A stretch of 64,000 nucleotides of DNA from Serratia silvae. GTDB lineage: Bacteria > Pseudomonadota > Gammaproteobacteria > Enterobacterales > Enterobacteriaceae. Below the pieces are notes generated by a model. That model saw nothing but the letters and a program-made list of their open reading frames with translations. It did not search any database and was not told the origin of the DNA. The DNA lies in contig NZ_JAGQDC010000012.1 in the NCBI RefSeq assembly GCF_023282985.1, positions 101,039 through 165,038 on the forward strand, read 5' to 3'. Both the position numbers and the translations under genes were made by a program. Below are positions 45,892-54,579 of this stretch, piece after piece (position 1 is the stretch's first letter; every line of letters starts with the position of its first letter).

Positions 45892-46773
45892 ATGGACTTA
45901 CGTGATCTCAAGCTGTTCCTTCACTTGGCTGAAAGCCATCACTTTGGCCGCACAGCCAAGGCGATGCACGTCAGCCCCTCCACGCTTTCCCGCCAGATCC
46001 AACGGCTGGAAGAAACGCTTGGGCAACCGCTGTTTCTGCGTGATAACCGCACCGTAGAGCTGACCGATGCCGGCGAGCAGCTGAAAGTGTTTGCTCAACA
46101 AACGCTGCTGCAGTATCAGCAGTTGAAACATTCGCTTGGCCAGCACGGCCCATCGCTGAGCGGCGAACTGCGTTTGTTCTGCTCGGTCACTGCCGCTTAC
46201 AGCCATCTGCCGCCGATCCTCGATCGCTTCCGTGCCCAGCATCCTCTGGTTGAAATCAAGCTGACCACGGGTGATGCCGCCGATGCAGTGGACAGAGTGC
46301 AGTCCAACGAGGCCGATCTTGGTATCGCCGGGCGGCCTGAAACCCTCCCCACCAGCGTTGCCTTCACCCAAATCGGCGAGATCCCGCTGGTGCTGATTGC
46401 TCCCGCTCTACCGTGTGCAGTAAGAACGCAGGCTTTTGCCGAGCAGCCAGACTGGGCCAATATGCCGTTTATCCTGCCGGAGCATGGCCCGTCACGAAAA
46501 CGCATCGAACTGTGGTTCCGCCGCCAGCACATCACCAATCCGCTGATTTACGCCACCGTCGGTGGGCATGAGGCGATTGTTTCGATGGTGGCATTAGGCT
46601 GCGGTATCGCGCTGATCCCCAGCGTGGTGGTAGACAACAGCCCGGAGCCGGTTCGCAACCGCATTTCTCAGTTGGAGAATATCTCGATGGTCGAACCGTT
46701 CGAACTGGGGGTCTGCGTGCCGAAAAAACGCCTCAACGAACCGCTGATTGAGGCGTTCTGGCAACTTTTGTGA
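45892..46773 (+). CDS. ilvY: LysR-family activator IlvY
   Basis: A 293-residue transcriptional activator of ilvC that responds to acetolactate and acetohydroxybutyrate. The N-terminus MDLRDLKLFLHLAESHHFGR with the helix-turn-helix TAKAMHVSPSTLSRQIQRLE is nearly that of E. coli IlvY. The inducer domain (about 90-290) includes LFCSVTAAYSHLPPIL. I start at this ATG for that reason; the frame extends 15 codons upstream into the operator region. Confidence 0.95.
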   Translation: MDLRDLKLFLHLAESHHFGRTAKAMHVSPSTLSRQIQRLEETLGQPLFLRDNRTVELTDAGEQLKVFAQQTLLQYQQLKHSLGQHGPSLSGELRLFCSVTAAYSHLPPILDRFRAQHPLVEIKLTTGDAADAVDRVQSNEADLGIAGRPETLPTSVAFTQIGEIPLVLIAPALPCAVRTQAFAEQPDWANMPFILPEHGPSRKRIELWFRRQHITNPLIYATVGGHEAIVSMVALGCGIALIPSVVVDNSPEPVRNRISQLENISMVEPFELGVCVPKKRLNEPLIEAFWQLL

Positions 46774-46829
46774 ATAGAAGTGCGATTCCCACTCAAAACT
46801 CAATGAGGTTGTTTATCACAACTTAATAA

Positions 46830-47030
46830 TACCCTATGGATTTCAAGTCACAGCTAGGCGGCCAGCTCGCTCATCCCCAGGAGCTTACTTTTGGGTAAGT
46901 GACTGGGGTGACAAATCTGTCGGGAACAGATTTGAACGCTGTACACAGCGGCCCCGAAGGGGTGAGGCCCACGGATGGGCCGAATAGCTATGTGCAGCCA
47001 ACAACGCTGTGGCTTGAAAGACGACGGGTA
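46830..47030. repeat. ERIC repeat, copy 2, carrying a structured internal insertion
   Basis: 201 bp with the same ends and core as the other two copies, but after GACTGGGGTG (46901-46910) about 88 bases replace the usual short GCGAGCGCAGGT stretch. The insert contains consecutive hairpins: CAAATCTGT/ACAGATTTG, CGCTGT/ACAGCG, GCCCC/GGGGT and GGCCCA-type arms. The element ends 2 bases from the stop of the DUF2461 gene, so it becomes the 3' end of that transcript. Confidence 0.85.
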
Positions 47031-47031
47031 T

Positions 47032-47733
47032 TCATAGGTCTGCGGGGTCGATCTGCTTCATCGCTTCCACCTGCATCAGCCACTGGTACAGCGGCTCCAA
47101 CTGCTGGAAACTCTGCGTAAGGGTAGCGACCAGATCGGCGCTGAACAGCTTTTCCACCTGATTATCTGTGGCCATCACCGCAAAGGATTTGCGGTTGTAC
47201 CAAGTGGCAATCTCCGGTGCCTGCTCCAACACTCGCGGGCGCTTATAGCTTTCCCCCACCAGCTCGAACGGCGCACGGCAGCACGCGGCCACCTCCAAAA
47301 ACGGCTGTGGTCTGCGCAGCAAGGTATGGCGAAACAGATCCATGGTGGCTTTGTCGGCGCTGTAATAGCCCAGGCCATAACGCAGCATGTCCGGCCCCAG
47401 TTCAAAGAAGTATACCGGTGCCTGCTTCCAGTCTTTGCTTGGCCGCTTGAAGGTCAGCCACATACGGCTACGGTAGCGGGATTTATCATGGGAAAAACGC
47501 GTGTCGCGATGAATGCGCGACAGCGTTTTGCCAATGGCCGGACGGGTTTCAAACTGCGGGTCAATCATCAGCATCGCAGGACTCAGCGCATCCACCAGCG
47601 AACGGAACGGCGTTAACAGCTCACGATCATACACGCCTCGATTGGCGTCAAACCACTCTTTGTCGTTCTCGATCCGCACCTGTTGCAGGAAGTCCAGCCC
47701 CTGTTGGCTGAACCCGGTGAACTCATTACTCAT
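47032..47733 (-). CDS. DUF2461-family protein
   Basis: A 233-residue soluble protein of the DUF2461 (TIGR02453) family, recognisable by FLQQVRIENDKEWFDANRGVY near the start, then RIHRDTRFSHDKSRYRSRMWL (about 75-95) and FFELGPDMLRYGLGYY. No activity is established for the family. It begins 21 bases after the ilvA stop on the same strand, so it may be the last gene of the ilv transcript; this neighbour is absent from the E. coli ilv cluster. Confidence 0.85.
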   Translation of the reverse strand: MSNEFTGFSQQGLDFLQQVRIENDKEWFDANRGVYDRELLTPFRSLVDALSPAMLMIDPQFETRPAIGKTLSRIHRDTRFSHDKSRYRSRMWLTFKRPSKDWKQAPVYFFELGPDMLRYGLGYYSADKATMDLFRHTLLRRPQPFLEVAACCRAPFELVGESYKRPRVLEQAPEIATWYNRKSFAVMATDNQVEKLFSADLVATLTQSFQQLEPLYQWLMQVEAMKQIDPADL

Positions 47734-47754
47734 ACGCTATCCTTGTCGCCGATG

Positions 47755-49299
47755 TTAGCCCTGCAGGAAGAACCGGAAGGCCGGGTTGTCGGTCTCATCA
47801 TGGCAGTCGTAACCCAACGCCTGCAGGTGTTGCTCAAACTCTGGCTCGGTCTGCGAAAGCTCAAACCCCGCCAGCACGCGACCAAAATCGGTGCCGTGGC
47901 TGCGGTAGTGGAACAGCGAAATATTCCAGTGCGTGCCCAGCGTTTGCAGGAACTTGAGCAATGCGCCCGGTGACTCCGGAAACTCAAAGCTGTACAGACG
48001 CTCACGCAACGGTTTCGAAGGCCGCCCGCCGACCATGTAACGTACGTGCAGTTTTGCCATCTCATCGTCCGACAGATCCACCACCTGATAGCCATCACGG
48101 TTCAGCTCATCGATGATTTCCAGCCGCTCGGCATGGCCTCTGGTCAGGCGGACACCGACAAAGATGCAGGCGTTGTCAGCATCGGCATAGCGATAGTTGA
48201 ACTCAGTTACCGAGCGGCCACCCAACAGTTGGCAGAACTTCAGGAAGCTGCCCTTCTGTTCTGGAATGGTCACTGCCAGCAGCGCTTCGCGTTGTTCGCC
48301 CAGCTCGCAGCGTTCGGAAACGTAGCGCAGGCCGTGGAAATTCACGTTGGCACCGGAAAGCACATGGGCCAGCCGCTCTCCCTGAAGATTGTGCTGCTGC
48401 ACGTATTTTTTCAGCCCCGCCAGCGCAAGTGCGCCAGAAGGTTCGGCGATGGCCCGCACGTCTTCGAACAGATCTTTCACCGCTGCGCAGATCGCATCGC
48501 TGTCTACGGTGATCACGTCATCCAGGTATTCACGGCACAAGCGGAAGGTTTCATCACCGATGCGCTTGACCGCTACACCTTCGGCAAACAGCCCGACGCG
48601 CGCCAAATCGACCGGCTGCCCGGCATCCAGCGCTGCGCGCAGGCAGGCCGAATCCTCAGCTTCCACGCCAATCACTTTGATTTGCGGCATAAGCTGCTTG
48701 ATCAGCACCGCCACTCCGGCCGCCAGACCGCCACCGCCAACCGGGACAAACACCCGATCCAAGTGCGCGTCCTGCTGCAACAGCTCCATCGCCAAAGTGC
48801 CCTGCCCAGCAATCACTGCCGGGTGATCGAACGGAGGCACGAAGGTCATGCCCTGCTGCTGCGAAAGCTCAATCGCCTTGACCTTGGCTTCGTCAAAGTT
48901 GGCACCGTGCAGTAACACTTCACCGCCGAAGCCCCGCACCGCATCAACCTTGATATCCGCCGTCGACACCGGCATCACGATCAGGGTTTTGATCCCCAAA
49001 CGGTTGCCGGAAAAGGCGACGCCCTGGGCATGATTGCCCGCAGAGGCCGTGACCACGCCACGCGCCCTCTGCTCTTCATCCAGGCTGGCGATCATCGCGT
49101 AAGCCCCACGCAGCTTGAAGCTGTGCACCGGCTGGCGATCCTCGCGCTTCACCAGAATGGTATTGCCGAGGCGCGCAGAGATCTTGCCCATTGTCTGTAG
49201 CGGGGTGACCTGAGCCACCTCGTAAACCGGCGAGCGGAGCACCGCTCGCAAATATTCCGCGCCGCAGGGGGCATCGGATAGGGGTTGTGATACCGCCAT
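47755..49299 (-). CDS. ilvA: Threonine deaminase (biosynthetic)
   Basis: PLP enzyme that converts threonine to 2-oxobutyrate, the committed and isoleucine-inhibited step of isoleucine synthesis. The 514-residue protein has the PLP lysine in VKREDRQPVHSFKLRGAYAM (about 51-70) and the phosphate-binding glycine loop VPVGGGGLAAGVAV. Two C-terminal regulatory ACT-like domains follow (about 325-395 and 420-495, the latter with RERLYSFEFPESPGALLKFL), as in E. coli. It starts 5 bases after the ilvD stop. Confidence 0.97.
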   Translation of the reverse strand: MAVSQPLSDAPCGAEYLRAVLRSPVYEVAQVTPLQTMGKISARLGNTILVKREDRQPVHSFKLRGAYAMIASLDEEQRARGVVTASAGNHAQGVAFSGNRLGIKTLIVMPVSTADIKVDAVRGFGGEVLLHGANFDEAKVKAIELSQQQGMTFVPPFDHPAVIAGQGTLAMELLQQDAHLDRVFVPVGGGGLAAGVAVLIKQLMPQIKVIGVEAEDSACLRAALDAGQPVDLARVGLFAEGVAVKRIGDETFRLCREYLDDVITVDSDAICAAVKDLFEDVRAIAEPSGALALAGLKKYVQQHNLQGERLAHVLSGANVNFHGLRYVSERCELGEQREALLAVTIPEQKGSFLKFCQLLGGRSVTEFNYRYADADNACIFVGVRLTRGHAERLEIIDELNRDGYQVVDLSDDEMAKLHVRYMVGGRPSKPLRERLYSFEFPESPGALLKFLQTLGTHWNISLFHYRSHGTDFGRVLAGFELSQTEPEFEQHLQALGYDCHDETDNPAFRFFLQG

Positions 49300-49304
49300 G
49301 GTGG

Positions 49305-51155
49305 TTAGCCTCCCAGCTTGCTCTTGTCCCGCACTGCGCCTTTATCGGCACTGGTGGCCAGCGTAGCGTAAGCACGTAACGCATAAGATACCTGGCGCTC
49401 ACGCGCTTTCGGTGTCCAGGCCGCATCACCGCGTGCCAGTTCCGCCTCACGGCGTGCAGCCAGTACGCTCTCCGGCACATCCAGCACCATGCTACGTTTC
49501 GGAATATCGATATCGATCATGTCCCCTTCCTCCACCAGCGCAATCAGGCCACCGCTGGCCGCTTCCGGCGAAACGTGACCAATGGATAAACCGGAGGTGC
49601 CGCCAGAGAAGCGGCCATCGGTGATCAGCGCACAGGCTTTACCCAGCCCCATGGATTTCAGATAGGTGGTTGGGTAGAGCATTTCCTGCATGCCCGGCCC
49701 GCCTTTTGGCCCTTCGTAGCGGATCACCACTACGTCGCCTGCCACTACTTGGCCACCCAGGATCGCCTCAACGGCCGTATCCTGGCTCTCATAAACTTTG
49801 GCTGGCCCACGGAAGGTCAGGTTGTCTTGGTCCACACCTGCGGTTTTAACGATACTGCCGTCTTCCGCCATGTTGCCATACAGTACCGCCAGGCCACCCT
49901 CAAGGCTGAATGCGTTTTCCAATGAACGGATACAGCCATCTGCGCGATCGTTGTCCAAGGTGTCCCAACGGCAGTCTTGAGAGAATGCCTGGGTGGTACG
50001 GATACCTGCCGGGCCTGCGCGGAACATTTTCTTCACGGCCTCATCCTGGGTGAGCATGATGTCGTACTTTTCCAGAGTCTCTGGCAGCTTCATCCCCAGG
50101 ATGTTATCCACATCGCGGTTCATCAGCCCAGCGCGATCCAGCTCGCCAAGAATGGCCAGTACGCCACCGGCACGGTGTACGTCTTCCATGTGGTATTTCT
50201 GAGTGCTTGGCGCCACCTTGCACAGGTGCGGCACTTTGCGGGACAGGCGATCAATATCCGCCATGGCGAAGTCGATCTCGCCTTCCTGCGCTGCCGCCAA
50301 CAGGTGCAGCACGGTATTGGTGGAGCCGCCCATCGCAATATCCAGCGTCATGGCGTTTTCGAACGCGGCCTTGTTGGCGATGCTGCGTGGCAGTGCGCTC
50401 TCATCGTCCTGCTCGTAGTAACGCTTGGTCAGTTCAACGATGCGCTTACCGGCGTTCAGGAACAGGTCTTTACGATCGGCGTGGGTCGCCAGCAGTGAGC
50501 CGTTACCCGGCTGGGACAGGCCCAACGCTTCGGTCAGACAGTTCATGGAGTTGGCGGTAAACATCCCGGAGCACGAACCGCAGGTTGGGCAAGCGGAACG
50601 CTCGATCTGCGCGCTGTCGGCGTCGCTGACGTTCGGGTTGGCACCCTGGATCATTGCATCGATCAGATCCAGCTTGATGATTTTGTCGGAAAGCTTGGTT
50701 TTACCGGCTTCCATCGGGCCGCCGGAAACGAAGATCACCGGAATATTCAGGCGCAGTGACGCCATCAGCATCCCTGGGGTGATTTTGTCACAGTTGGAGA
50801 TACACACCATCGCATCAGCACAGTGGGCATTCACCATATATTCCACCGAGTCGGCGATCAGCTCGCGCGACGGCAGAGAATAAAGCATGCCGCCGTGGCC
50901 CATGGCGATCCCATCATCCACCGCAATGGTGTTGAACTCTTTGGCAACGCCGCCGGAGGCTTCGATCTGTTCTGCAACCAACTTGCCCAGGTCGCGCAGG
51001 TGCACATGGCCCGGCACAAACTGGGTGAAGGAGTTGACCACCGCAATAATCGGTTTGCCGAAATCGGCGTCGGTCATCCCGGTCGCGCGCCATAATGCGC
51101 GGGCACCCGCCATGTTGCGGCCGTGGGTGGTGGTGGCGGAACGGTACTTAGGCAT
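49305..51155 (-). CDS. ilvD: Dihydroxy-acid dehydratase
   Basis: Iron-sulfur enzyme that dehydrates dihydroxy acids to the 2-oxo acids preceding valine and isoleucine. The 616-residue protein matches E. coli IlvD almost throughout. Cluster-binding cysteines are visible in [12 protein letters not shown] (about 122) and [20 protein letters not shown] (about 193-212), and substrate motifs in [21 protein letters not shown] start at [12 protein letters not shown], with GGAG 8 bases upstream; a GTG three codons earlier is unlikely. An ERIC element lies between it and ilvE. Confidence 0.97.
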   Translation of the reverse strand: MPKYRSATTTHGRNMAGARALWRATGMTDADFGKPIIAVVNSFTQFVPGHVHLRDLGKLVAEQIEASGGVAKEFNTIAVDDGIAMGHGGMLYSLPSRELIADSVEYMVNAHCADAMVCISNCDKITPGMLMASLRLNIPVIFVSGGPMEAGKTKLSDKIIKLDLIDAMIQGANPNVSDADSAQIERSACPTCGSCSGMFTANSMNCLTEALGLSQPGNGSLLATHADRKDLFLNAGKRIVELTKRYYEQDDESALPRSIANKAAFENAMTLDIAMGGSTNTVLHLLAAAQEGEIDFAMADIDRLSRKVPHLCKVAPSTQKYHMEDVHRAGGVLAILGELDRAGLMNRDVDNILGMKLPETLEKYDIMLTQDEAVKKMFRAGPAGIRTTQAFSQDCRWDTLDNDRADGCIRSLENAFSLEGGLAVLYGNMAEDGSIVKTAGVDQDNLTFRGPAKVYESQDTAVEAILGGQVVAGDVVVIRYEGPKGGPGMQEMLYPTTYLKSMGLGKACALITDGRFSGGTSGLSIGHVSPEAASGGLIALVEEGDMIDIDIPKRSMVLDVPESVLAARREAELARGDAAWTPKARERQVSYALRAYATLATSADKGAVRDKSKLGG

Positions 51156-51232
51156 GCTCTTCACTCCAAAAAATAGTCATTTTACGGATGGCGAACGAAC
51201 CACCCGTCTAGTCGTGTCTGATCTGCTATTTT

Positions 51233-51356
51233 TACCCTATGGATTTCGAACTGCAGCTAGGCGGCAAGCTCACTCATCCCCTGGAGCTTACTTTTAGTAA
51301 GCGACAGGGGTGAGTGAGCGCAGATAACAACGCTGCAGTTTGAAAGACGACGGATA
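51233..51356. repeat. ERIC repeat, copy 3, inside the ilv operon
   Basis: 124-bp element with ends TACCCTATGGATTTCGAA and TTTGAAAGACGACGGATA and core CCCCTGGAGCTTAC - GTAAGCGACAGGGGTG. The compensating T/A change in both core arms keeps the stem paired. It starts 2 bases from the ilvE stop, in the ilvE-ilvD gap, so it is transcribed as part of the operon mRNA. Confidence 0.88.
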
Positions 51357-51358
51357 AA

Positions 51359-52285
51359 TTATTGGTTAACTGGGTCCAGCCACCCATACTTGTCTTCGGT
51401 TTTTCCGCTGAACAGGCCAAAGAACGCCTGCTGGATCTGCTTGGTAATTGGGCCGCACTTGCCGATCCCCACCTGAATGCCATCCACGCTGCGCACCGGC
51501 GTGATTTCCGCCGCGGTGCCGGACATAAACACTTCGTCCGCCAGGTACAGAGACTCACGGGAAAGCACCTGCTCGCGCACTTCGAAGCCCATGTCTTTTG
51601 CCAGCTTGATAATCGCGTCGCGCGTGATACCAGGCAGAGCGGAAGAGGTGAACGGTGGAGTAAACAGCACACCGTCTTTCACTTCAAACAGGTTTTCGCC
51701 TGCACCTTCAGAGATGTAGCCGTGAACGTCCAGCGCGATACCTTCCTGATAGCCGTGGCGGCGTGCTTCGCTGCCCACCAGCAGTGAAGAAAGGTAGTTA
51801 CCCCCGGCTTTCGCCGCGGTAGGAATGGTGTTCGGTGCCACACGGTGCCAGGAAGAAACCATCGCATCGATACCTTGATCCAGCGCTTCTTCACCCAGAT
51901 ACGCGCCCCAAGGAAACGCCGCGATAATCACGTCGGTTTTATAGCCAGCCGGTGGGTTAACGCCCATACCAACATCACCAACAAACACCAAAGGACGAAT
52001 ATACGCGCTGACCAGATTGTTTTTACGCAGCGTGGCACGGCAGGCTTCCATCAGCTCATCGACGCTTTGCGTTACCGGCATGCGATAAATTTTGGCCGAG
52101 TCATGCAGACGTTGCATATGTTCACGGTGGCGGAATACTACCGGGCCTTTATGGGAGTCGTAGCAGCGAACTCCTTCAAATACCGAAGTCCCATAATGCA
52201 GCGCATGCGACATTACGTGAACCTTGGCATCGGCCCAGGGAACCATCTCACCATTGAACCAGATATAATCGGCTTTCTTCGTCAT
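51359..52285 (-). CDS. ilvE: Branched-chain amino acid aminotransferase
   Basis: Fold-type IV PLP transaminase that makes isoleucine, leucine and valine from their 2-oxo acids using glutamate. The 308-residue protein shows KKADYIWFNGEMVPWADAKV, the active-site lysine region AAKAGGNYLSSLL (about 156-168), EGIALDVHGYISEGAGENLF and MSGTAAEITPVRSVDG. I start at MTKKADYIW, in line with E. coli. It follows ilvM by 21 bases. Confidence 0.97.
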   Translation of the reverse strand: MTKKADYIWFNGEMVPWADAKVHVMSHALHYGTSVFEGVRCYDSHKGPVVFRHREHMQRLHDSAKIYRMPVTQSVDELMEACRATLRKNNLVSAYIRPLVFVGDVGMGVNPPAGYKTDVIIAAFPWGAYLGEEALDQGIDAMVSSWHRVAPNTIPTAAKAGGNYLSSLLVGSEARRHGYQEGIALDVHGYISEGAGENLFEVKDGVLFTPPFTSSALPGITRDAIIKLAKDMGFEVREQVLSRESLYLADEVFMSGTAAEITPVRSVDGIQVGIGKCGPITKQIQQAFFGLFSGKTEDKYGWLDPVNQ

Positions 52286-52306
52286 TGTTCTGTTCCTTCT
52301 GCGCAA

Positions 52307-52564
52307 TCAGGCGCGTATTTGTTGTGATGATTGTTGCTGGATCTCAACGCTGGAGACATCCATCAGTTTGCTTAACTGAGATGACAGTAAATCCACAGGG
52401 CGCTGGCTGGCAACGGTCAATTCAATATTAATATCGCCGCTATTACTGCCCGAAGCCATATTCATCGCACAGACCTGGAAGCCACGGTGACGGACAACGC
52501 GCAATACGCGCTCTAACATTTCAGGGCGGAAGCGGGCCTGGATCGAGAGTTGATGCTGCATCAT
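52307..52564 (-). CDS. ilvM: Acetolactate synthase II small subunit
   Basis: An 85-residue ACT-domain regulatory subunit ([20 protein letters not shown] start) that pairs with IlvG. Its start overlaps the ilvG stop as ATGA, giving coupled translation. AHAS II is typically insensitive to valine, in line with this short subunit. Confidence 0.94.
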   Translation of the reverse strand: MMQHQLSIQARFRPEMLERVLRVVRHRGFQVCAMNMASGSNSGDINIELTVASQRPVDLLSSQLSKLMDVSSVEIQQQSSQQIRA

Positions 52565-54207
52565 GATACTTTCTCCAACATGGTTTCGTTGCCTGCGCCC
52601 GGCGGTACCAGCGGCCAGACGTTCTCGAGTTCATCAATGGAAACCTGCAGCAGATAAGGCCCTTCGCTGTTAAGCAAGGTATCGAGCGCGTCTGCGACCT
52701 GGTCTTTGCGGGTAATACGTTGGCCGGGGATGCCGAAGGCGCTGGCCAATATCAGGAAATCGGGGTTATCGGAGAGGTTGGTTTCGCTGTAACGCCCATC
52801 AAAAAACAGTTGCTGCCACTGGCGAACCATCCCTAAACGCTGGTTATCCAGTAACACGATCTTCAGCGGTAACTGTTTGCGTTTGATGGTGCCAAGCTCC
52901 TGCACATTCATCATGAAGGAACCATCCCCAGACACGCAGATCACCATGTCCTCCGGGCGCGCCATCTGCGCACCTACCGCTGCGGGGATACCGAAGCCCA
53001 TCGTCCCCAGCCCGCTGGAAGTAATGAAGTTCTCTGGGCGTTCAAAGCTCATGTGCTGCGCGGTCCACATCTGGTGCTGGCCCACGTCGGTGGTCACCAC
53101 GGTATTGGCCGGTTTACGTTCAGACAGTTGCTTGAGCAGCAACGGAGCATAGATCGGTTGGCCCGGATGGTCGTAACGCCAAGGGTGGGTTTCTTTCAGC
53201 TCCACCACCCGTTGCAGCCAAGGGGCGATCTGCATTGGCTGTTGCAGCGCTGGCAGCAACGTTTTCAGATCCCCTTGCAGGGCTACATGCGCCTGACGCA
53301 GCTTGCTCATTTCCGCCGGATCGATATCCATGTGGATCACCTTGGCCTGCGGCGCAAAGGCGTTCAACTTGCCGGTCACCCGGTCGTCAAAACGTGCGCC
53401 CACGGCGATCAGCAAATCACACTCCTGCACGGCAAAGTTGGCAGCTTTGGTGCCATGCATACCCAACATGCCGAGATAATACGGATGGTTGGCATCCGGC
53501 GCGCCCAGGCCTTTCAAGGTCGCCACGGTTGGGATTTGCGTCAGCTCGACAAATTCCCGTAATGCCGGGACTGCCTGCGCCATCCCCACGCCACCGCCCA
53601 CATACAGCATCGGCTTCTGCGCCTGTGCCAGCAGCTGCGTGGCCATAGCCAGCTCCGCCGTAGGATGTTCAAACGGGTCTTCTACCGGCATCAGATGAGG
53701 AGGCAAATCGCCCAGCGCCAGTTGGATGTCTTTCGGGATGTCGATCAGTACCGGGCCTGGGCGGCCGCTGGTGGCGATGGCAAAAGCCTCTGCCATGATC
53801 CCTGGCAGCGCTTCCAGCGACTCCACCAGGAAACTGTGTTTGGTACAGGCCAGAGACAGGCCCAGAACATCGATCTCCTGAAAAGCATCGGTACCGATAA
53901 GCGCAGAGCCTACCTGACCGGTGATCGCAACCACTGGCACCGAGTCCAGCAGCGCATCCGCCAACCCGGTGATCAGGTTGGTCGCGCCAGGGCCAGAGGT
54001 GGCGATACAGACGCCAACTTTGCCGCTGGAACGGGCATAGCCAATAGCCGCAATCGCCGCACCCTGCTCATGACGACACAGCAGATGTTCAACCCCGCCG
54101 TCATACAACGCATCGTAGACCGGCATGATCGCACCACCGGGATAGCCGAATACCTTGTCTACCCCCTGTGCACGCAACGCTTGAACTACCCACTGAGCAC
54201 CATTCAT
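52561..54207 (-). CDS. ilvG: Acetolactate synthase II large subunit (intact)
   Basis: Thiamine-diphosphate enzyme that makes acetolactate or acetohydroxybutyrate. At 548 residues it is full length, unlike E. coli K-12 where ilvG is frameshifted. Motifs: [16 protein letters not shown], the catalytic Glu in [17 protein letters not shown] (about 47), FAD-region [15 protein letters not shown], and the ThDP-binding [17 protein letters not shown] (about 427) to [12 protein letters not shown] start at [11 protein letters not shown]; the frame is open 28 codons upstream, but that overlaps ilvX in another frame. The ribosome site lies inside ilvX, 2 bases of whose gap separate the genes. Confidence 0.97.
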   Translation of the reverse strand: MNGAQWVVQALRAQGVDKVFGYPGGAIMPVYDALYDGGVEHLLCRHEQGAAIAAIGYARSSGKVGVCIATSGPGATNLITGLADALLDSVPVVAITGQVGSALIGTDAFQEIDVLGLSLACTKHSFLVESLEALPGIMAEAFAIATSGRPGPVLIDIPKDIQLALGDLPPHLMPVEDPFEHPTAELAMATQLLAQAQKPMLYVGGGVGMAQAVPALREFVELTQIPTVATLKGLGAPDANHPYYLGMLGMHGTKAANFAVQECDLLIAVGARFDDRVTGKLNAFAPQAKVIHMDIDPAEMSKLRQAHVALQGDLKTLLPALQQPMQIAPWLQRVVELKETHPWRYDHPGQPIYAPLLLKQLSERKPANTVVTTDVGQHQMWTAQHMSFERPENFITSSGLGTMGFGIPAAVGAQMARPEDMVICVSGDGSFMMNVQELGTIKRKQLPLKIVLLDNQRLGMVRQWQQLFFDGRYSETNLSDNPDFLILASAFGIPGQRITRKDQVADALDTLLNSEGPYLLQVSIDELENVWPLVPPGAGNETMLEKVS

Positions 54208-54209
54208 GG

Positions 54210-54260
54210 TTATTTCCCCGCCTTGCTGCGGGAAATGCAGGATTTTATTCTGTTGGTCAT
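54210..54260 (-). CDS. ilvX: IlvX small protein
   Basis: A 16-codon gene ([16 protein letters not shown]) directly before ilvG, with a strong AAGGAG ribosome site 7 bases from its ATG and its stop 2 bases before the ilvG start. E. coli K-12 has a 16-residue IlvX (MNNSTKFCFSRFRTGN) in the same place, identical at 7 of 16 positions including K6, C8, S10, R11 and G15. Its function is unknown; conserved length and coupling suggest it is translated. Confidence 0.75.
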   Translation of the reverse strand: MTNRIKSCISRSKAGK

Positions 54261-54291
54261 TCTCTGCTCCTTGTTCACATTTTCTTGGCAT

Positions 54292-54324
54292 AAAAAAACC
54301 CCCGAACCTTTTGGGTGCGGGGGT
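54292..54324 (-). terminator. ilvL attenuator terminator
   Basis: On the minus strand AACCCCCGCACCC - AAAA - GGTTCGGGGG pairs, followed by a T7 run, between ilvL and ilvX. With the leader peptide it forms the classic attenuator that stops transcription when charged Ile, Val and Leu tRNAs are plentiful. Confidence 0.9.
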
Positions 54325-54348
54325 TATCTTGCGATTCCGGCTTGTTTT

Positions 54349-54447
54349 CTAAGCCTTTCTTCGTCCAAGTGCAGCCCCGCACGGTGGGATAATAATCACC
54401 ACCACGCTAATCACGACTAGGCTAATCACTTGGGCTAGGGCTTTCAT
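54349..54447 (-). CDS. ilvL: ilv operon leader peptide
   Basis: A 32-residue peptide rich in the regulatory amino acids: AQVISLVVISVVVIIIP holds 5 Ile, 6 Val and 1 Leu, followed by PCGAALGRRKA. The centre and end are those of E. coli IlvL. Ribosome stalling at these codons when Ile, Val or Leu tRNA is uncharged prevents the downstream terminator from forming and opens ilvXGMEDA. Confidence 0.93.
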   Translation of the reverse strand: MKALAQVISLVVISVVVIIIPPCGAALGRRKA

Positions 54448-54579
54448 AATCGGGTTTTTCACTGTGCTCGTTTCGAACTAATACCTACAGAGTTACCATA
54501 GCAGCCGGTAACATGACAACACTTTTTTGCGTTATTATTCGGCACCGCCTGGTCAACGCTGCAACAAAGTGCATTAAAT

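Noticed and set aside
48046..48915. Open frame of about 290 codons antisense to ilvA
   Set aside because: Shadow of ilvA codon use; no motif or start signal.
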